A DNA stretch of 39,511 nucleotides from Candidatus Kuenenia stuttgartensis (lineage in GTDB: Bacteria > Planctomycetota > Planctomycetia > Gemmatales > Gemmataceae), in contig CAMDHK010000009.1 of the NCBI GenBank assembly GCA_945897965.1, positions 1 through 39,511 of the forward strand, given 5' to 3'. The notes under the pieces were generated by a model, which worked only from the letters and a program-made list of their open reading frames with translations, was not told the origin of the DNA and did not search any database. Position numbers and translations under genes: made by a program. Positions 6,912-16,362 of this stretch are shown piece by piece; the stretch's first letter is position 1, and every line of letters starts with the position of its first letter.

Positions 6912-8393
6912 ATGCAGATTAAAGTTTACAATACGCTAACACGCCAAAAAGAAGATTTTCAAACAATGCAACCCGGTAAGGTTGGCATGTATGTTTGCGG
7001 CCCCACGGTTTACAAACCAAGCCATGTTGGGCATATGGTTGGCCCCGTCATCTTTGATACCATCAAGCGTTACCTTTCTTATCTTGATTATCAGGTCAAC
7101 TTTGTTGTTAACATCACCGATGTTGATGACAAGCTGATCGTCGAATCAAAAAAGCAGAATACTACTGTCACTGAACTCGCTGAAAGAGTGACTGCAGATT
7201 ATCTTGCCAACCTCAAGAAACTTCAAGTTACGGGCATCGATCACTTTCCCAGAGCGACGCATTATATTGGCGAAATTCAATCGATGATCGGCGGCTTGAT
7301 CGAAAAGGGATTTGCTTACGCATCGATGGGTGATGTCTATTTTGATGTTTCCAAAGATGAAGATTATGGAAAGCTTTGCAACCGGGATCCTGAACAACTT
7401 GAGGCGGGTGCCCGGATTGAAATTAACGAACGAAAAAGGAACCCCGGTGACTTTGCGCTGTGGAAAGGCGCTAAGCCAGGCGAACCGATGTGGGAAAGCC
7501 CCTGGGGATCTGGAAGGCCAGGCTGGCATATCGAATGCTCTGCCATGAGCATGAAATTATTGGGCGAATCTTTCGATATGCACGGGGGAGGGCTGGATTT
7601 ACAGTTCCCGCATCATGAAAATGAACTGGCGCAATCCGAGTCATTCACAGGAAAAACCTTTGCACGATACTGGCTTCATAACGGGTTGATGAAGACAGGC
7701 GACAAGAAAATGTCGAAGAGCGAAGGTAATGAAATAGTAGTTACCGAGTTGTTGAAAAAGCATCAGCCAGAAACCCTTAGGTATTTGCTTTTAACCTCGC
7801 ATTATCGCAGCCCTATTGAATATAGCGAAGATCGCTTGCTGGAACTGCGCAGGTCGCTTGAATCCTTTTATCGGTTCTTTGATCGAGTTAAACGCATCAG
7901 TGGTAATAGTTTTTATCAGGTTGTTGGTAAGTTTAAGCACCAGCCTACGCCTCAGGGTCTTTCAGCTTTTCTTGGTGAAATTTATAAGCTTCGAGATGCT
8001 TTCCTGGATGCATTCTCAGACGATTTTAACTCTGGTGGTGCGCTGGGTACCTTGCACGAATTTCTGAATGCTTTAAATCGCTTTGCAAATCAATCGAAGA
8101 TTGAAACCCCCGAGGCCAATCCCGAAGCCAAGGCTGAATTCCTTGCTGCTGTAAGTGTTTTCAGGGAAATCACTCAGATTCTTGGACTGTTTCTTGAACC
8201 ACAAGAAGCTGCATCCGCTCAAGGTGATAATCAGTTGATGGATGGGGTGATGACTCTCCTGATCGATATTAGGGCTGAGGCTAGGAAGGCAAAGAATTTT
8301 GCCTTGGCTGATCTGGTTCGTAAAAGGCTGACCGAGTTAAACATCACTTTGGAAGATCGGCCCGGAGAAACCGGCTGGCGCGTTGGGCCTTAA
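6912..8393 (+). CDS. cysS: Cysteinyl-tRNA synthetase
   Basis: 493 residues. Class I synthetase charging tRNA-Cys. Zinc/active-site cysteine in MYVCGPTVY, a HIGH-box equivalent in PSHVGHMVG, GWHIECSAMS and the HHENELAQSES zinc segment, and the KMSKSEGN loop. The C-terminal part (about 350-493) is the helical anticodon-binding domain ending in LEDRPGETGWR. An upstream in-frame ATG at 6846 would overlap ispF by 34 bases; ATG 6912 is chosen because AAAGGA (about 6899-6904) stands at the right distance and MQIKVYNTLTR is the usual start. Confidence 0.96.
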   Translation: MQIKVYNTLTRQKEDFQTMQPGKVGMYVCGPTVYKPSHVGHMVGPVIFDTIKRYLSYLDYQVNFVVNITDVDDKLIVESKKQNTTVTELAERVTADYLANLKKLQVTGIDHFPRATHYIGEIQSMIGGLIEKGFAYASMGDVYFDVSKDEDYGKLCNRDPEQLEAGARIEINERKRNPGDFALWKGAKPGEPMWESPWGSGRPGWHIECSAMSMKLLGESFDMHGGGLDLQFPHHENELAQSESFTGKTFARYWLHNGLMKTGDKKMSKSEGNEIVVTELLKKHQPETLRYLLLTSHYRSPIEYSEDRLLELRRSLESFYRFFDRVKRISGNSFYQVVGKFKHQPTPQGLSAFLGEIYKLRDAFLDAFSDDFNSGGALGTLHEFLNALNRFANQSKIETPEANPEAKAEFLAAVSVFREITQILGLFLEPQEAASAQGDNQLMDGVMTLLIDIRAEARKAKNFALADLVRKRLTELNITLEDRPGETGWRVGP

Positions 8394-8414
8394 ACAGCCT
8401 TTCATTGGCTTTTC

Positions 8415-8975
8415 ATGGAAGAACTCATGGCGATTGCCTTTTCAAACATCCGTGAATTACAGCCTCAGACCTTTACACGAGTTCTGGGGATTGATCCTGG
8501 GTTGCAGGTTACTGGGTATTCAGTTTTGGAGAAAGTTGGGCAGGGCGCCAAGCTTCTTGAAGCTGGTATCATTTCCACCAAAGATTCGGGAAGCAAATTA
8601 CTCCATGTTCGGATAGCTTCCCTTTACGAAAGTTTGATGGAAATTATCGAACAATTTAAACCTCAATCAATGGCTGTGGAACAACTTTTTTCCCATTATA
8701 AACATCCCCGTACTGCGATTTTAATGGCTCACGCCAGGGGGGTAATTCTCCTTGCTGCTGCCCAATACAAATTGTCTGTCACCAGTTATAATCCTACCCG
8801 CGTTAAGAAATCTTTGACAGGCAGTGGTAGGGCAGGGAAGTTGCAAGTGCAATGGGCCATTCAAAGGGAATTAGGGTTGGTAGATTTGCCTGAACCTCCC
8901 GATGTTGCAGACGCCATGGCTATCGGCCTTACTCATATTCATGCAATTTCCATAGAGAAGCCGGAGCTTTTATGA
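8415..8975 (+). CDS. ruvC: Holliday junction resolvase RuvC
   Basis: 186 residues. Endonuclease that cuts Holliday junctions with RuvAB. The acidic catalytic set is visible: D in VLGIDPGLQVTGY, E in MAVEQLFSHYKHP, and the two aspartates of DVADAMAIGLTH. It also has the conserved ARGVILLAA helix. The N terminus is about 20 residues longer than usual; ATG 8427 is an alternative start and GGAAGA at 8417-8422 could serve it. The stop overlaps the ruvA start by four bases (ATGA), implying translational coupling. Confidence 0.94.
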   Translation: MEELMAIAFSNIRELQPQTFTRVLGIDPGLQVTGYSVLEKVGQGAKLLEAGIISTKDSGSKLLHVRIASLYESLMEIIEQFKPQSMAVEQLFSHYKHPRTAILMAHARGVILLAAAQYKLSVTSYNPTRVKKSLTGSGRAGKLQVQWAIQRELGLVDLPEPPDVADAMAIGLTHIHAISIEKPELL

Positions 8976-9601
8976 TTAGCAAGATCACCGGCATATTAAA
9001 CAAGGCCGAAGAAGAGGAAGCCCGAATTCAAGTTGGGGCCTTCGAATATCAAGTCCTAGTTACCGAATTGGTCCGCAGGCAGATACAAGATCGTATAGGG
9101 CAGGAAATATCTCTTCATACCCTTCATTTTTTTGAGGGTAATCCCGTTCAGCAAGGTCGCATGATCCCAAGATTGTTGGGCTTTCTTCATGAATCTGACA
9201 TGAGCTTTTTTGAGCTTATTTGCACCGTGGATGGCATTGGAGTTCGTAAAGCAATTCGGGTAATTGCTATGCCAGTCGACCAGATTGCGGACGCCATCCA
9301 GCGTTCAGATACCAAATGGTTAACGACATTGCCTGGGATAGGGCCAGCGATGGCGGAAAAAATTGTTGCGGGTCTGCGGAAAAAAGTTGCTACCTTTGCT
9401 TTGGCCCATGGAGGGTTGAAAGCCATTTCTGGTGGCCCAGATACTGGCAATGACAAGATTTTTGCAGATGTGTTTAACGCATTAATGGCGCTTGGTTTGG
9501 GGCCTTCCGAGGCTAGGCTACGCATCGATAAATTAATTGCATCGGGCAAAATACCTGCCTCTGTGGAAGAAGCAATTAATGCTGTTTTCAAAGGTTCCTG
9601 A
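8972..9601 (+). CDS. ruvA: Holliday junction DNA helicase subunit RuvA
   Basis: 209 residues. RuvA tetramers bind the four-way junction and load RuvB. The N-terminal OB domain begins MISKITGILNKAEEE; the two helix-hairpin-helix elements are CTVDGIGVRKAIRV and LTTLPGIGPAMAEKIV; the C-terminal RuvB-contacting domain (about 160-209) contains DVFNALMALGLGPSEA. It overlaps ruvC by four bases and ruvB starts 22 bases after its stop, giving a complete contiguous ruvCAB set. Confidence 0.95.
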   Translation: MISKITGILNKAEEEEARIQVGAFEYQVLVTELVRRQIQDRIGQEISLHTLHFFEGNPVQQGRMIPRLLGFLHESDMSFFELICTVDGIGVRKAIRVIAMPVDQIADAIQRSDTKWLTTLPGIGPAMAEKIVAGLRKKVATFALAHGGLKAISGGPDTGNDKIFADVFNALMALGLGPSEARLRIDKLIASGKIPASVEEAINAVFKGS

Positions 9602-9623
9602 TTTGGAGTTGAAAGATTAAATT

Positions 9624-10670
9624 ATGGCTCGACAACCGATACTTCAGCCCGATGCATCAAAGGATCCGAAAGAACACGACTCGGCGTTACGTCCTCGTTG
9701 GTTGCGAGAGGTGATTGGTCAAAAGGCGGTAGTGCAAAGATTACAGATAGTATTAAAGGCATGTAAGAAACTAAAGGAACCGCTTTCACACATGCTTTTT
9801 GATGGCCCCCCGGGTTTGGGGAAAACTACCTTTGCTACCGTTTTACCAAATGAAATGGGTACGGCTTTGCAGCTAACTTCTGGGCCGGCTTTGACGAAAC
9901 CAGCGGACCTTCTTCCTTTCTTAACCAACTTGGAAGAGGGCTCGATTCTTTTCATTGATGAAATCCATCGCCTTCCCAGAACGGTTGAGGAATTTATTTA
10001 TCCTGCAATGGAAGATTTTCGGGTTGATATCGTTTTGGGCGAGGGCATGAACGCCAGAACGATCAGCCTAAAGTTAAAGCGCTTTACCTTAATTGGAGCA
10101 ACCACCCGCAGTGGGATGCTTTCGAGCCCATTGCGTGACCGCTTTAAGATGCATGAGCATTTGGAGTTTTATTCGCCTGATGAACTTGCAGAAATTCTGG
10201 TGATCAATGCCAAGAAGTTAAACACACCAATTACTGAAGAGGCAGCCCAAGAAATCGCTATTCGAAGTCGTGGTACCCCGAGAATTGCTAATTCTAGATT
10301 GTGGTGGACCAGGCATTTTGCTGCAAGTGAGGGGGATGGGAGTATTGATTTGGCGATTGCTAAAACAGCGTTAGAGATGGCAGAGGTTGATCGAGCGGGA
10401 TTAGATAAACAAGATCGCAGATACTTGGAAACACTTATCGGAGTTTTTGCAGGGGGCCCCGTTGGTATCGAAGCTTTAAGCGCTACCATGAATCTTCCAG
10501 TCGATACACTCAGTGATGAAATAGAACCCTACCTGCTAAGGGAACAATTCACCATTCGAACTCCCCGAGGCCGCATCGCTACTAGCAAGGCATACAGCCT
10601 TCTTGGAAAGGAAGAGCCTGTCAAAGAATTGAAGGAAGACGATACAAATTCTCAGCCTTCCCTGTTTTAA
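9624..10670 (+). CDS. ruvB: Holliday junction DNA helicase subunit RuvB
   Basis: 348 residues. AAA+ branch-migration motor. Walker A GPPGLGKT (61-68), Walker B ILFIDEIHRL (108-117), sensor-1 region TLIGATTRSGMLSSPLRDRF with the arginine finger, sensor 2 GTPRIANSRLWWTR, and the C-terminal winged helix ending IRTPRGRIATSKAY. The tail after residue 325 is acidic and variable. Last gene of the co-directional block that starts at 2017. Confidence 0.96.
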   Translation: MARQPILQPDASKDPKEHDSALRPRWLREVIGQKAVVQRLQIVLKACKKLKEPLSHMLFDGPPGLGKTTFATVLPNEMGTALQLTSGPALTKPADLLPFLTNLEEGSILFIDEIHRLPRTVEEFIYPAMEDFRVDIVLGEGMNARTISLKLKRFTLIGATTRSGMLSSPLRDRFKMHEHLEFYSPDELAEILVINAKKLNTPITEEAAQEIAIRSRGTPRIANSRLWWTRHFAASEGDGSIDLAIAKTALEMAEVDRAGLDKQDRRYLETLIGVFAGGPVGIEALSATMNLPVDTLSDEIEPYLLREQFTIRTPRGRIATSKAYSLLGKEEPVKELKEDDTNSQPSLF

Positions 10671-10789
10671 CCATAGTGTACAAACGAACAAAAATTGTGT
10701 ATTTAAAATGGATTTTAGTAGTCATTCTAATTATTCAACATAAAATTTCCCTATCTTGTTATGCTATCTCATTTAATGTAAAGTAATTA

Positions 10790-10818
10790 TTTACATATAT
10801 TTTTGTTTTTGTTATAGT
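10790..10818 (+). promoter_or_regulatory. Sigma-70-like promoter
   Basis: TTTACA at 10790-10795 and TATAGT at 10813-10818 with a 17-base spacer, each five of six matches to the vegetative consensus, inside an AT-rich gap (10671-10886). It points to the unknown gene at 10887, leaving a leader of roughly 60 bases. Confidence 0.5.
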
Positions 10819-10886
10819 TCTGCTAGCAAGATTTAGTTTGGAGACGGTTCTAAACTAACACTTAATGTCTAAGTTGAGAGATGTGG

Positions 10887-11450
10887 ATGGCGAGAACGCT
10901 AACCCTAATGTTTCGCAGAGACCCTTCCAAAGATCGTTTGGAAGAAAAGATTCCTTTTGAAGGCTATAATATTTTATGGCCCGATGGAACTGCTGCGGAA
11001 CTCGCAATTGACGCACTTTGTAAGCACGGCCAACGTTTGCTTGGTTTGGGCAAGTACTTACAGGGTTGCAATGAAAAAATGATTGATATGAAGTTCTTTC
11101 CTTTAAAAGGTAAGGATGATCCTCTCACGCGAATCCCTGGTCATAGGGTTCGTCGCTTTTATCTCCACAAGCAAGATAACTCTGGTAGGGTTCATTTTTT
11201 TGATGGTACACCAACTTCTGTGGTTACCGTAATCGGACGAGATGAAATTGAAGTTGTTGATTGGTTGGGTTTGGGGACCATGACGGAAAACGAGATTCAA
11301 TGGTTTGATCTCGCCGCAACACCTTCCGAAGCCGACTTCAGAGTTGAAATTGACGAAGTTAAGGAAGCAACTCCATTGACCGATGTAAAGTCTTATGTCG
11401 AAACGACATGGGATAAAACTCTTGCAGAATCATCTTGGCAGAGACGCTAG
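10887..11450 (+). CDS. Conserved-looking protein of unknown function
   Basis: 187 residues, not recognised. Soluble, without signal peptide or membrane segment. It opens MARTLTLMFRRDPSKDRL, has a hydrophobic, aromatic central part (FEGYNILWPDG, RRFYLHKQD) and an acidic C-terminal third ending in SSWQRR. Predicted alternation of short strands suggests a beta-rich fold, a guess only. ATG 10881 is six bases upstream in frame and cannot be excluded; 10887 is preferred because GAGAG (10876-10880) is better spaced. It has its own promoter-like sequence and stands alone between the ruv genes and the convergent moaA, whose stop lies only two bases from its own. Confidence 0.7.
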   Translation: MARTLTLMFRRDPSKDRLEEKIPFEGYNILWPDGTAAELAIDALCKHGQRLLGLGKYLQGCNEKMIDMKFFPLKGKDDPLTRIPGHRVRRFYLHKQDNSGRVHFFDGTPTSVVTVIGRDEIEVVDWLGLGTMTENEIQWFDLAATPSEADFRVEIDEVKEATPLTDVKSYVETTWDKTLAESSWQRR

Positions 11451-11452
11451 AT

Positions 11453-12499
11453 TTAGCCTCCAATTGCATGCATTGTTCTTATGGGCTTGATAAATTCTTT
11501 TGTATTAAACTGATGGCCAGCCCATTTAGAAATAACACTCGTTTCTAACATCCTTAAAATGCTTTTTTCATCCACTTCTGGTCTAAGAAATGGCCTTATG
11601 TCTATTTCTTCCAAGGCAAAGAGGCAGTTTCTCAGCTTTCCCTCGGCGGTTATTCGAATCCGATTGCAGCTTTGGCAGAAGGGTTTGGATACCGAGGCTA
11701 TTATGCCAACTTTACCTTTGCCATCTTCATAAACAAATTCCATGGCGGGCGCCATTGGGTCATAATTGGTTGCAGGCACCAATGGACCCACTTCTTTATC
11801 GATTTTTTCCAGGATTTCGTGAGCAAGCATTACCTTTGCCTTTTCCCAAGGGTTGGCCCCTATGGGCATATATTCAATGAATCGAATTTCTATTTGCTTC
11901 TCGCGGGCAAATTTCGCCAAGCTAACTACTTCGTCGTCGTTGACCCCATTGATGCAAACGGTATTTAATTTGATACTTTGAAATCCGGCATTTATGCCCG
12001 CATCGATGCCTTCGAGTGTTTGCTCTAAGCCATCCCTTTTACAAAGATCCTTAAATCGATCTGGGAGCAAGGTGTCGAGGCTAATGGTGATGCGGTTTAA
12101 GCCTGCCTGTTTTAAAGCCACAGCTTGGCTCTTTAGCAACATTCCGTTGGTGGTAAGGCTAAGATCCTTAATTTCGTTTATCTGTGATAGGAAGCCCACC
12201 AAGGTCGAAAGATCTCTGCGTAGGAGAGGCTCGCCACCGGTAAGCCTTACTTTGTTGACCCCTCGGGAAACTGCGATTTTTACAAAGGCAGTGATTTCTT
12301 CAAAGGAAAGCAGTTCCTTGCTATCGAGAAACTGAACATCTTCAGGCATGCAATAAACGCAGCGTAAATTACAGCGGTCGGTAACACTAATTCGAAGGTT
12401 ATTGTGGATCCGCCCAAAAGTATCTACGAGATTGCCAGAGCTTGCAATTTGAGAAAGGTCTTTATTATTGAGGGGGTCGTGTATTGGTAGGGGATTCAT
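11453..12499 (-). CDS. moaA: GTP 3',8-cyclase MoaA
   Basis: 348 residues. Radical-SAM enzyme that turns GTP into 3',8-cyclo-GTP, the first step of molybdenum cofactor synthesis. The radical-SAM cluster ligands are C43, C47 and C50 in DRCNLRCVYC; the second C-terminal cluster is in FCQSCNRIRITAEGKLRNC; the chain ends in the conserved GG dipeptide needed for catalysis. LTGGEPLLRRD is also typical. It lies 35 bases after moaE on the same strand. MoaC, the partner for the next step, is not in the window. Confidence 0.96.
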   Translation of the reverse strand: MNPLPIHDPLNNKDLSQIASSGNLVDTFGRIHNNLRISVTDRCNLRCVYCMPEDVQFLDSKELLSFEEITAFVKIAVSRGVNKVRLTGGEPLLRRDLSTLVGFLSQINEIKDLSLTTNGMLLKSQAVALKQAGLNRITISLDTLLPDRFKDLCKRDGLEQTLEGIDAGINAGFQSIKLNTVCINGVNDDEVVSLAKFAREKQIEIRFIEYMPIGANPWEKAKVMLAHEILEKIDKEVGPLVPATNYDPMAPAMEFVYEDGKGKVGIIASVSKPFCQSCNRIRITAEGKLRNCLFALEEIDIRPFLRPEVDEKSILRMLETSVISKWAGHQFNTKEFIKPIRTMHAIGG

Positions 12500-12534
12500 T
12501 GGTTTCCAAGGCTCATGGATCGTTTGGTTTAATT

Positions 12535-12951
12535 TTAAGGATGAATCCAGTTAGACACACCTTTGGGGCTGGTTTCCTTTTTCCAAATCGGAACCACTTC
12601 TTTTATCTTATTCATTATTTGCTGACATGCAGCAAAGGCATCAGCACGATGGGGGCAACTTACGCAAACAGCAATACTTGTTTCACCGGGATGAAGAATG
12701 CCCAAGCGGTGAATAATTTCGATTTTTTGAGTGGCCCACTTGGAAGCAGCTTCTTCAGCGATTTCAAGCAGTGATTTTTCAGCAAGTGGAGCAAAGGCTT
12801 CATATTCCAGGAACAAAGTCTGCTCATTTCCAGTAATTTCCCTGACAGTTCCGAGAAAAAGTACGATCGCCCCGGCCGACTTGGTTCGACAATTTTCAAC
12901 CATTTCTTCGTGTGCAATAGGCTCATTCGTTAATTTGATTCGCATGCTCAT
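12535..12951 (-). CDS. moaE: Molybdopterin synthase catalytic subunit MoaE
   Basis: 138 residues. Transfers sulfur from MoaD thiocarboxylate to precursor Z (cPMP) to make molybdopterin. Family motifs: GAIVLFLGTVREITG, LEYEAFAPLAEKSL, IIHRLGILHPGETSIAV, a CPHRADAFAAC helix and the IKEVVPIWKKE active-site lysine segment. AAGG in the end of the moaD region gives a ribosome site for ATG 12951; a second ATG two codons later is possible. Six bases separate it from moaD, so the two subunits are likely made together. Confidence 0.95.
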   Translation of the reverse strand: MSMRIKLTNEPIAHEEMVENCRTKSAGAIVLFLGTVREITGNEQTLFLEYEAFAPLAEKSLLEIAEEAASKWATQKIEIIHRLGILHPGETSIAVCVSCPHRADAFAACQQIMNKIKEVVPIWKKETSPKGVSNWIHP

Positions 12952-12957
12952 TAAACC

Positions 12958-13206
12958 TTATCCACCACTAACTGCTGGTAAAAATGCCACTTCATCATTT
13001 TCGACAAGAAGAGTATCCGTAAGTACTAATATTTCGTTTACCGCAAAGGCAGCCCTGGTAGCTAGGCTTTCAAGCTGTGGAAATTTTGAAATTAGTATCG
13101 CTCTTAATTCTGCAATACTAGTGAGGGCGGGTATTTGCATTTCCAAGCGGTTTTGGCCCACAATATCTCGCGCCCCTGCAAAGAATACAACGGAAATTTT
13201 AATCAT
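12958..13206 (-). CDS. moaD: Molybdopterin synthase sulfur-carrier subunit MoaD
   Basis: 82 residues, ubiquitin-like fold. The C terminus FLPAVSGG ends in the Gly-Gly that is adenylated and thiocarboxylated. VVFFAGARDIVG, FAVNEILV and NDEVAFLP are standard MoaD segments. Its start overlaps the end of the upstream flavoprotein gene by eight bases, so it is probably translated by coupling with that gene. moaE follows after six bases. Confidence 0.94.
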   Translation of the reverse strand: MIKISVVFFAGARDIVGQNRLEMQIPALTSIAELRAILISKFPQLESLATRAAFAVNEILVLTDTLLVENDEVAFLPAVSGG

Positions 13207-16147
13207 GGTAACCTTTTTTTGCTATATTGGGCACCATTTTTGATAATCCAGGCATTAAGCCGTAAGCAAGTGCCAGCAATTGTGCAGGGTGCAGGGTTTG
13301 TTTGTTTCCAACGTCCTCCATTTGGATTCTACAGGCACTACATTCGGTGGTTCCCAATACCAAATTTGATTGTTCAAGATGGCTAAGCATGGGCTGCCCA
13401 ATGCTCTTTGAAAGGCTCAAATTGGCAGACTTAAGCCCAAAAGTTCCGGCCATTCCTGAACAAGAATCTGTTAAAGCTTCGATATGGAGTTGGGGAATCA
13501 GCCCAAGAAGTTGTGAGGTCACCAGAGGTTGGCCCAAAGCCTTGAGATGGCAAGGGACATGTTGCCCGACTCTTAAATCGACGGGGGCGAAATCAGTTTT
13601 TAGCAATCCTTGCATATGGAGGTTCCAAAGAAAGCTGGTGAATTCTTCCACCTTGCTAGCAACCAAATCCACATCAGGATCTTCTAAAAGTCGCCCGGCA
13701 TCCTGCTTGAAAAAAAGCGCAGCGGTGGGTTCCGAACAAATGATGGGGTAACCTTCACGAGCTAAATCAGCAAAAATTCTAACATTTTGCCTTAGGGCCG
13801 TCCTTGCATAATCAATATCTCCCTGAGCCAGTGGCGCCATACCACATCCCACTTGACCTTCAGGAACATGAACTTCGATACCGTTGTGATGCAGGATAGC
13901 AACAATGGCTTCGCCAATGGAAGGGTCATGGTAATTGGCAAAGATATCAACAAAATAGGCTACTTTTGGTTTTGCAGGAGAGGGTTTTTTTGTCCAACCT
14001 TTTTTCTTGGCCCTTTTAATGAAGTTTGATCGGGCAAAAGGAGGAATCTTTCTTAATCGCGAAATTCCAAACAGTTTTTCGATCAGCCATCTTGAAAAGA
14101 TATTTCCCAATATCAAGTTTGAAAGTGGCGCAAGCATACTGCCTAAGGATGAAAAAAGTTCAGTACGGGATAAAACCCAATCTGATCTCTCGATGGAATG
14201 CATTTCAACATTGGCAACTTTTGCTTCGAGCATTAAGCCCGGAATATCAACATGGGAAGGGCATTCGATTGCACACATTCTGCAGTTGATACATAAATCG
14301 GAAATATCCCGCATCTCTTCAGAGCTGAATAACTGTTGATGTTTAGGTGAACCCAAGAGCATTCGGGCGAGGTTTGCCTTGGCTCTGGGGGTTGCGTGTT
14401 CATTTTTAATCACCCGGTTGGTGGGGCACATTCTTTTTGCACTACTTTGGGTTCTGCAAAGCCCACATCCATTGCAATGTGATGATTCAATTAATGGCGA
14501 GTTTTCTTTCCATTTTAGTATGGGTTGTAAGCTGATTGCAGGCTCGATGTTTGGTTCTGATTGGTTTTCAAGGTCGCCTAGGCTACGAAAGGGCCAAATT
14601 GGAATTTCAGAAGAAGTTCCTACAACCTTTCCCGGATTGAATTGGTTGTATGGATCAAATAAATCTTTGATTTTTCGAAGGGAGGGCAGCACCCCCGCAG
14701 AGATTTTCGTTTGCCAAGGTAAACGCGATAAACCCAGTGCTTCCTGACAGGATAAAGCTCCACCAAAATCTTGCACCAGCCCATAAACTTTATCTGCTAA
14801 TGACCATAGCCTTGCGCTCTCTTTTCTTTTTTGTGGGGTGCCTAGCACCCTAAGTTGTACCTGGCCTGTACCGGGGCAAATGGCATATATCGCAGTTGAT
14901 TCATGATCTTTTAAAACATTGGTAAGCTGCTCAAGAAACAGTCCGAGATTTTCTCTTGGCAAAACCAAATCATCGATGAACTGCAGAAATGTTTCAGGGC
15001 CCTTAACTCGGGCTAGTGCTTTTAATGCGACTTCCCGTAGCCTCCAAGGGTTGGGCGTTATAGCATCTAGGCATTGATAAGCTCGTATGGGTATAACGCC
15101 TGTGGCGGAGATTGATTTTTCAAATGCAGCCAGAGAAGTGGTTTGATTGACCCCTGAAAAGCACACAAGTAAAACAGCGTTGGTATCTGGATGAATCCAT
15201 TCAGCACAAAGGTTATCGTTAGCTTTGGCAAGGCTGAAAAAGCGGTGTTCAAGGATATCGCAAAGATCGGGCGAATGCTGTAAGGCGTAGTGGGAAGCTT
15301 CTAGACATTCCTGAAGCGTGGTAAAGCAATAAAGTCCCCATTGAGGGCTTTGGTGTTTTTCGATCACCCGTATTTTGGCAGCGAGAATAATACCAAGTGT
15401 TCCCTCGGCCCCTAAAAAAACTTGATGCAAATCTTTATTCTTGGATTTGATTATTTCGCATAGGTTGTAATTTCCATGTGGGAAAGGCAATGTGGAAAAA
15501 GCTGGGAGAAGTTCTTCTTTTTGTTCTTCTAGAATAAAGGAAAAACCCTCTTGTAGGATTTCCATGCGGGATACTTTTTCCTTCGCAGGTTCACTTCCTA
15601 GGGCTGGTGATTCAAACCAACTAATCGACCCATCATCTAAAACGACTTTTAATGCAGTGACATAATGCCTCGGATGTTTGTCAGCAAGAAGGAAAGGGCC
15701 GGCGGCATCCGAAGATAACCAGCCTCCTAGCGAGCGTTCTTCATTCCAAGGCGCAGAGGGAATTCTGAACTGAGTGTTCGTAATAAAATCAGAAAGCTGT
15801 TTGATTGTTACACCGCATTCAGCATGAAGAATTCCATCCTCAAGGCTGATGATATTTTTGAAATTTTGGGATAGATCGATGACGATGCCATTTCCCAGAG
15901 CCGCGCCACTAGTTCCCGTTCCCGAACCTCTGGGTATCAGAGGGATTTTTTTTTCAAATGCATACTTTACAAGTGCGCTTACTTCTTCCTGATTATTAGG
16001 AATAACAACTGCAAGAGGGGTTACTTCAAATGGTGAAGCGTCACAGGAATATAATTTTATCGACAGGGCATCGATCAGGATTTTTCCCGTGATGATGCCT
16101 TTAAGGTCATCGAAAATCATTTCTTGTATGGCTGGATCCTGAACCAA
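13199..16147 (-). CDS. D-lactate dehydrogenase-like FAD protein fused to Fe-S/CCG module
   Basis: 982 residues, a fusion of a GlcD-like flavoprotein with a GlpC/GlcF-like iron-sulfur protein. FAD_binding_4 domain about 40-185 with the FAD loop IPRGSGTGTSGA (71-82); FAD-oxidase C-terminal domain about 190-505, ending in FDPYNQFNPGKV; two 4Fe-4S motifs, CNGCGLCRTQSSAKRMCP (558-575) and CINCRMCAIECP (619-630); then two cysteine-rich CCG-type segments (about 735-800 with QVGCGMAPLA, and 890-930 with HVPCHLK and SCSGMAG). This architecture fits a quinone- or cytochrome-linked 2-hydroxyacid dehydrogenase; the substrate is not known from sequence. The start is TTG 16147, supported by AGGGG about ten bases upstream; ATG 16120 is the alternative. 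First gene of a four-gene unit with moaD, moaE and moaA. Confidence 0.85.
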   Translation of the reverse strand: MVQDPAIQEMIFDDLKGIITGKILIDALSIKLYSCDASPFEVTPLAVVIPNNQEEVSALVKYAFEKKIPLIPRGSGTGTSGAALGNGIVIDLSQNFKNIISLEDGILHAECGVTIKQLSDFITNTQFRIPSAPWNEERSLGGWLSSDAAGPFLLADKHPRHYVTALKVVLDDGSISWFESPALGSEPAKEKVSRMEILQEGFSFILEEQKEELLPAFSTLPFPHGNYNLCEIIKSKNKDLHQVFLGAEGTLGIILAAKIRVIEKHQSPQWGLYCFTTLQECLEASHYALQHSPDLCDILEHRFFSLAKANDNLCAEWIHPDTNAVLLVCFSGVNQTTSLAAFEKSISATGVIPIRAYQCLDAITPNPWRLREVALKALARVKGPETFLQFIDDLVLPRENLGLFLEQLTNVLKDHESTAIYAICPGTGQVQLRVLGTPQKRKESARLWSLADKVYGLVQDFGGALSCQEALGLSRLPWQTKISAGVLPSLRKIKDLFDPYNQFNPGKVVGTSSEIPIWPFRSLGDLENQSEPNIEPAISLQPILKWKENSPLIESSHCNGCGLCRTQSSAKRMCPTNRVIKNEHATPRAKANLARMLLGSPKHQQLFSSEEMRDISDLCINCRMCAIECPSHVDIPGLMLEAKVANVEMHSIERSDWVLSRTELFSSLGSMLAPLSNLILGNIFSRWLIEKLFGISRLRKIPPFARSNFIKRAKKKGWTKKPSPAKPKVAYFVDIFANYHDPSIGEAIVAILHHNGIEVHVPEGQVGCGMAPLAQGDIDYARTALRQNVRIFADLAREGYPIICSEPTAALFFKQDAGRLLEDPDVDLVASKVEEFTSFLWNLHMQGLLKTDFAPVDLRVGQHVPCHLKALGQPLVTSQLLGLIPQLHIEALTDSCSGMAGTFGLKSANLSLSKSIGQPMLSHLEQSNLVLGTTECSACRIQMEDVGNKQTLHPAQLLALAYGLMPGLSKMVPNIAKKGYHD

Positions 16148-16362
16148 TGCTTTTTACCCCTGATTAACTGCTAAAATTTAGGCTACTATTGCTTTAATAA
16201 AGTTTCCACTTATACGATGAGAAAGCGCAATGTCTTGTTGGCTGTGCTCCTTGATTTTTCTTTAAAATTACTTTGAGTTATAAATTCTCGATTCGTTTAC
16301 AATACAGTCACTTTTGATTCAAACCTCTCAGTTTGCTTTTAACTAAACTATGCGAAAGACAT

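Noticed and set aside
13302..14747. Several plus-strand open frames
   Set aside because: All lie opposite the long flavoprotein gene, whose domain motifs are continuous; no ribosome sites or recognisable domains.
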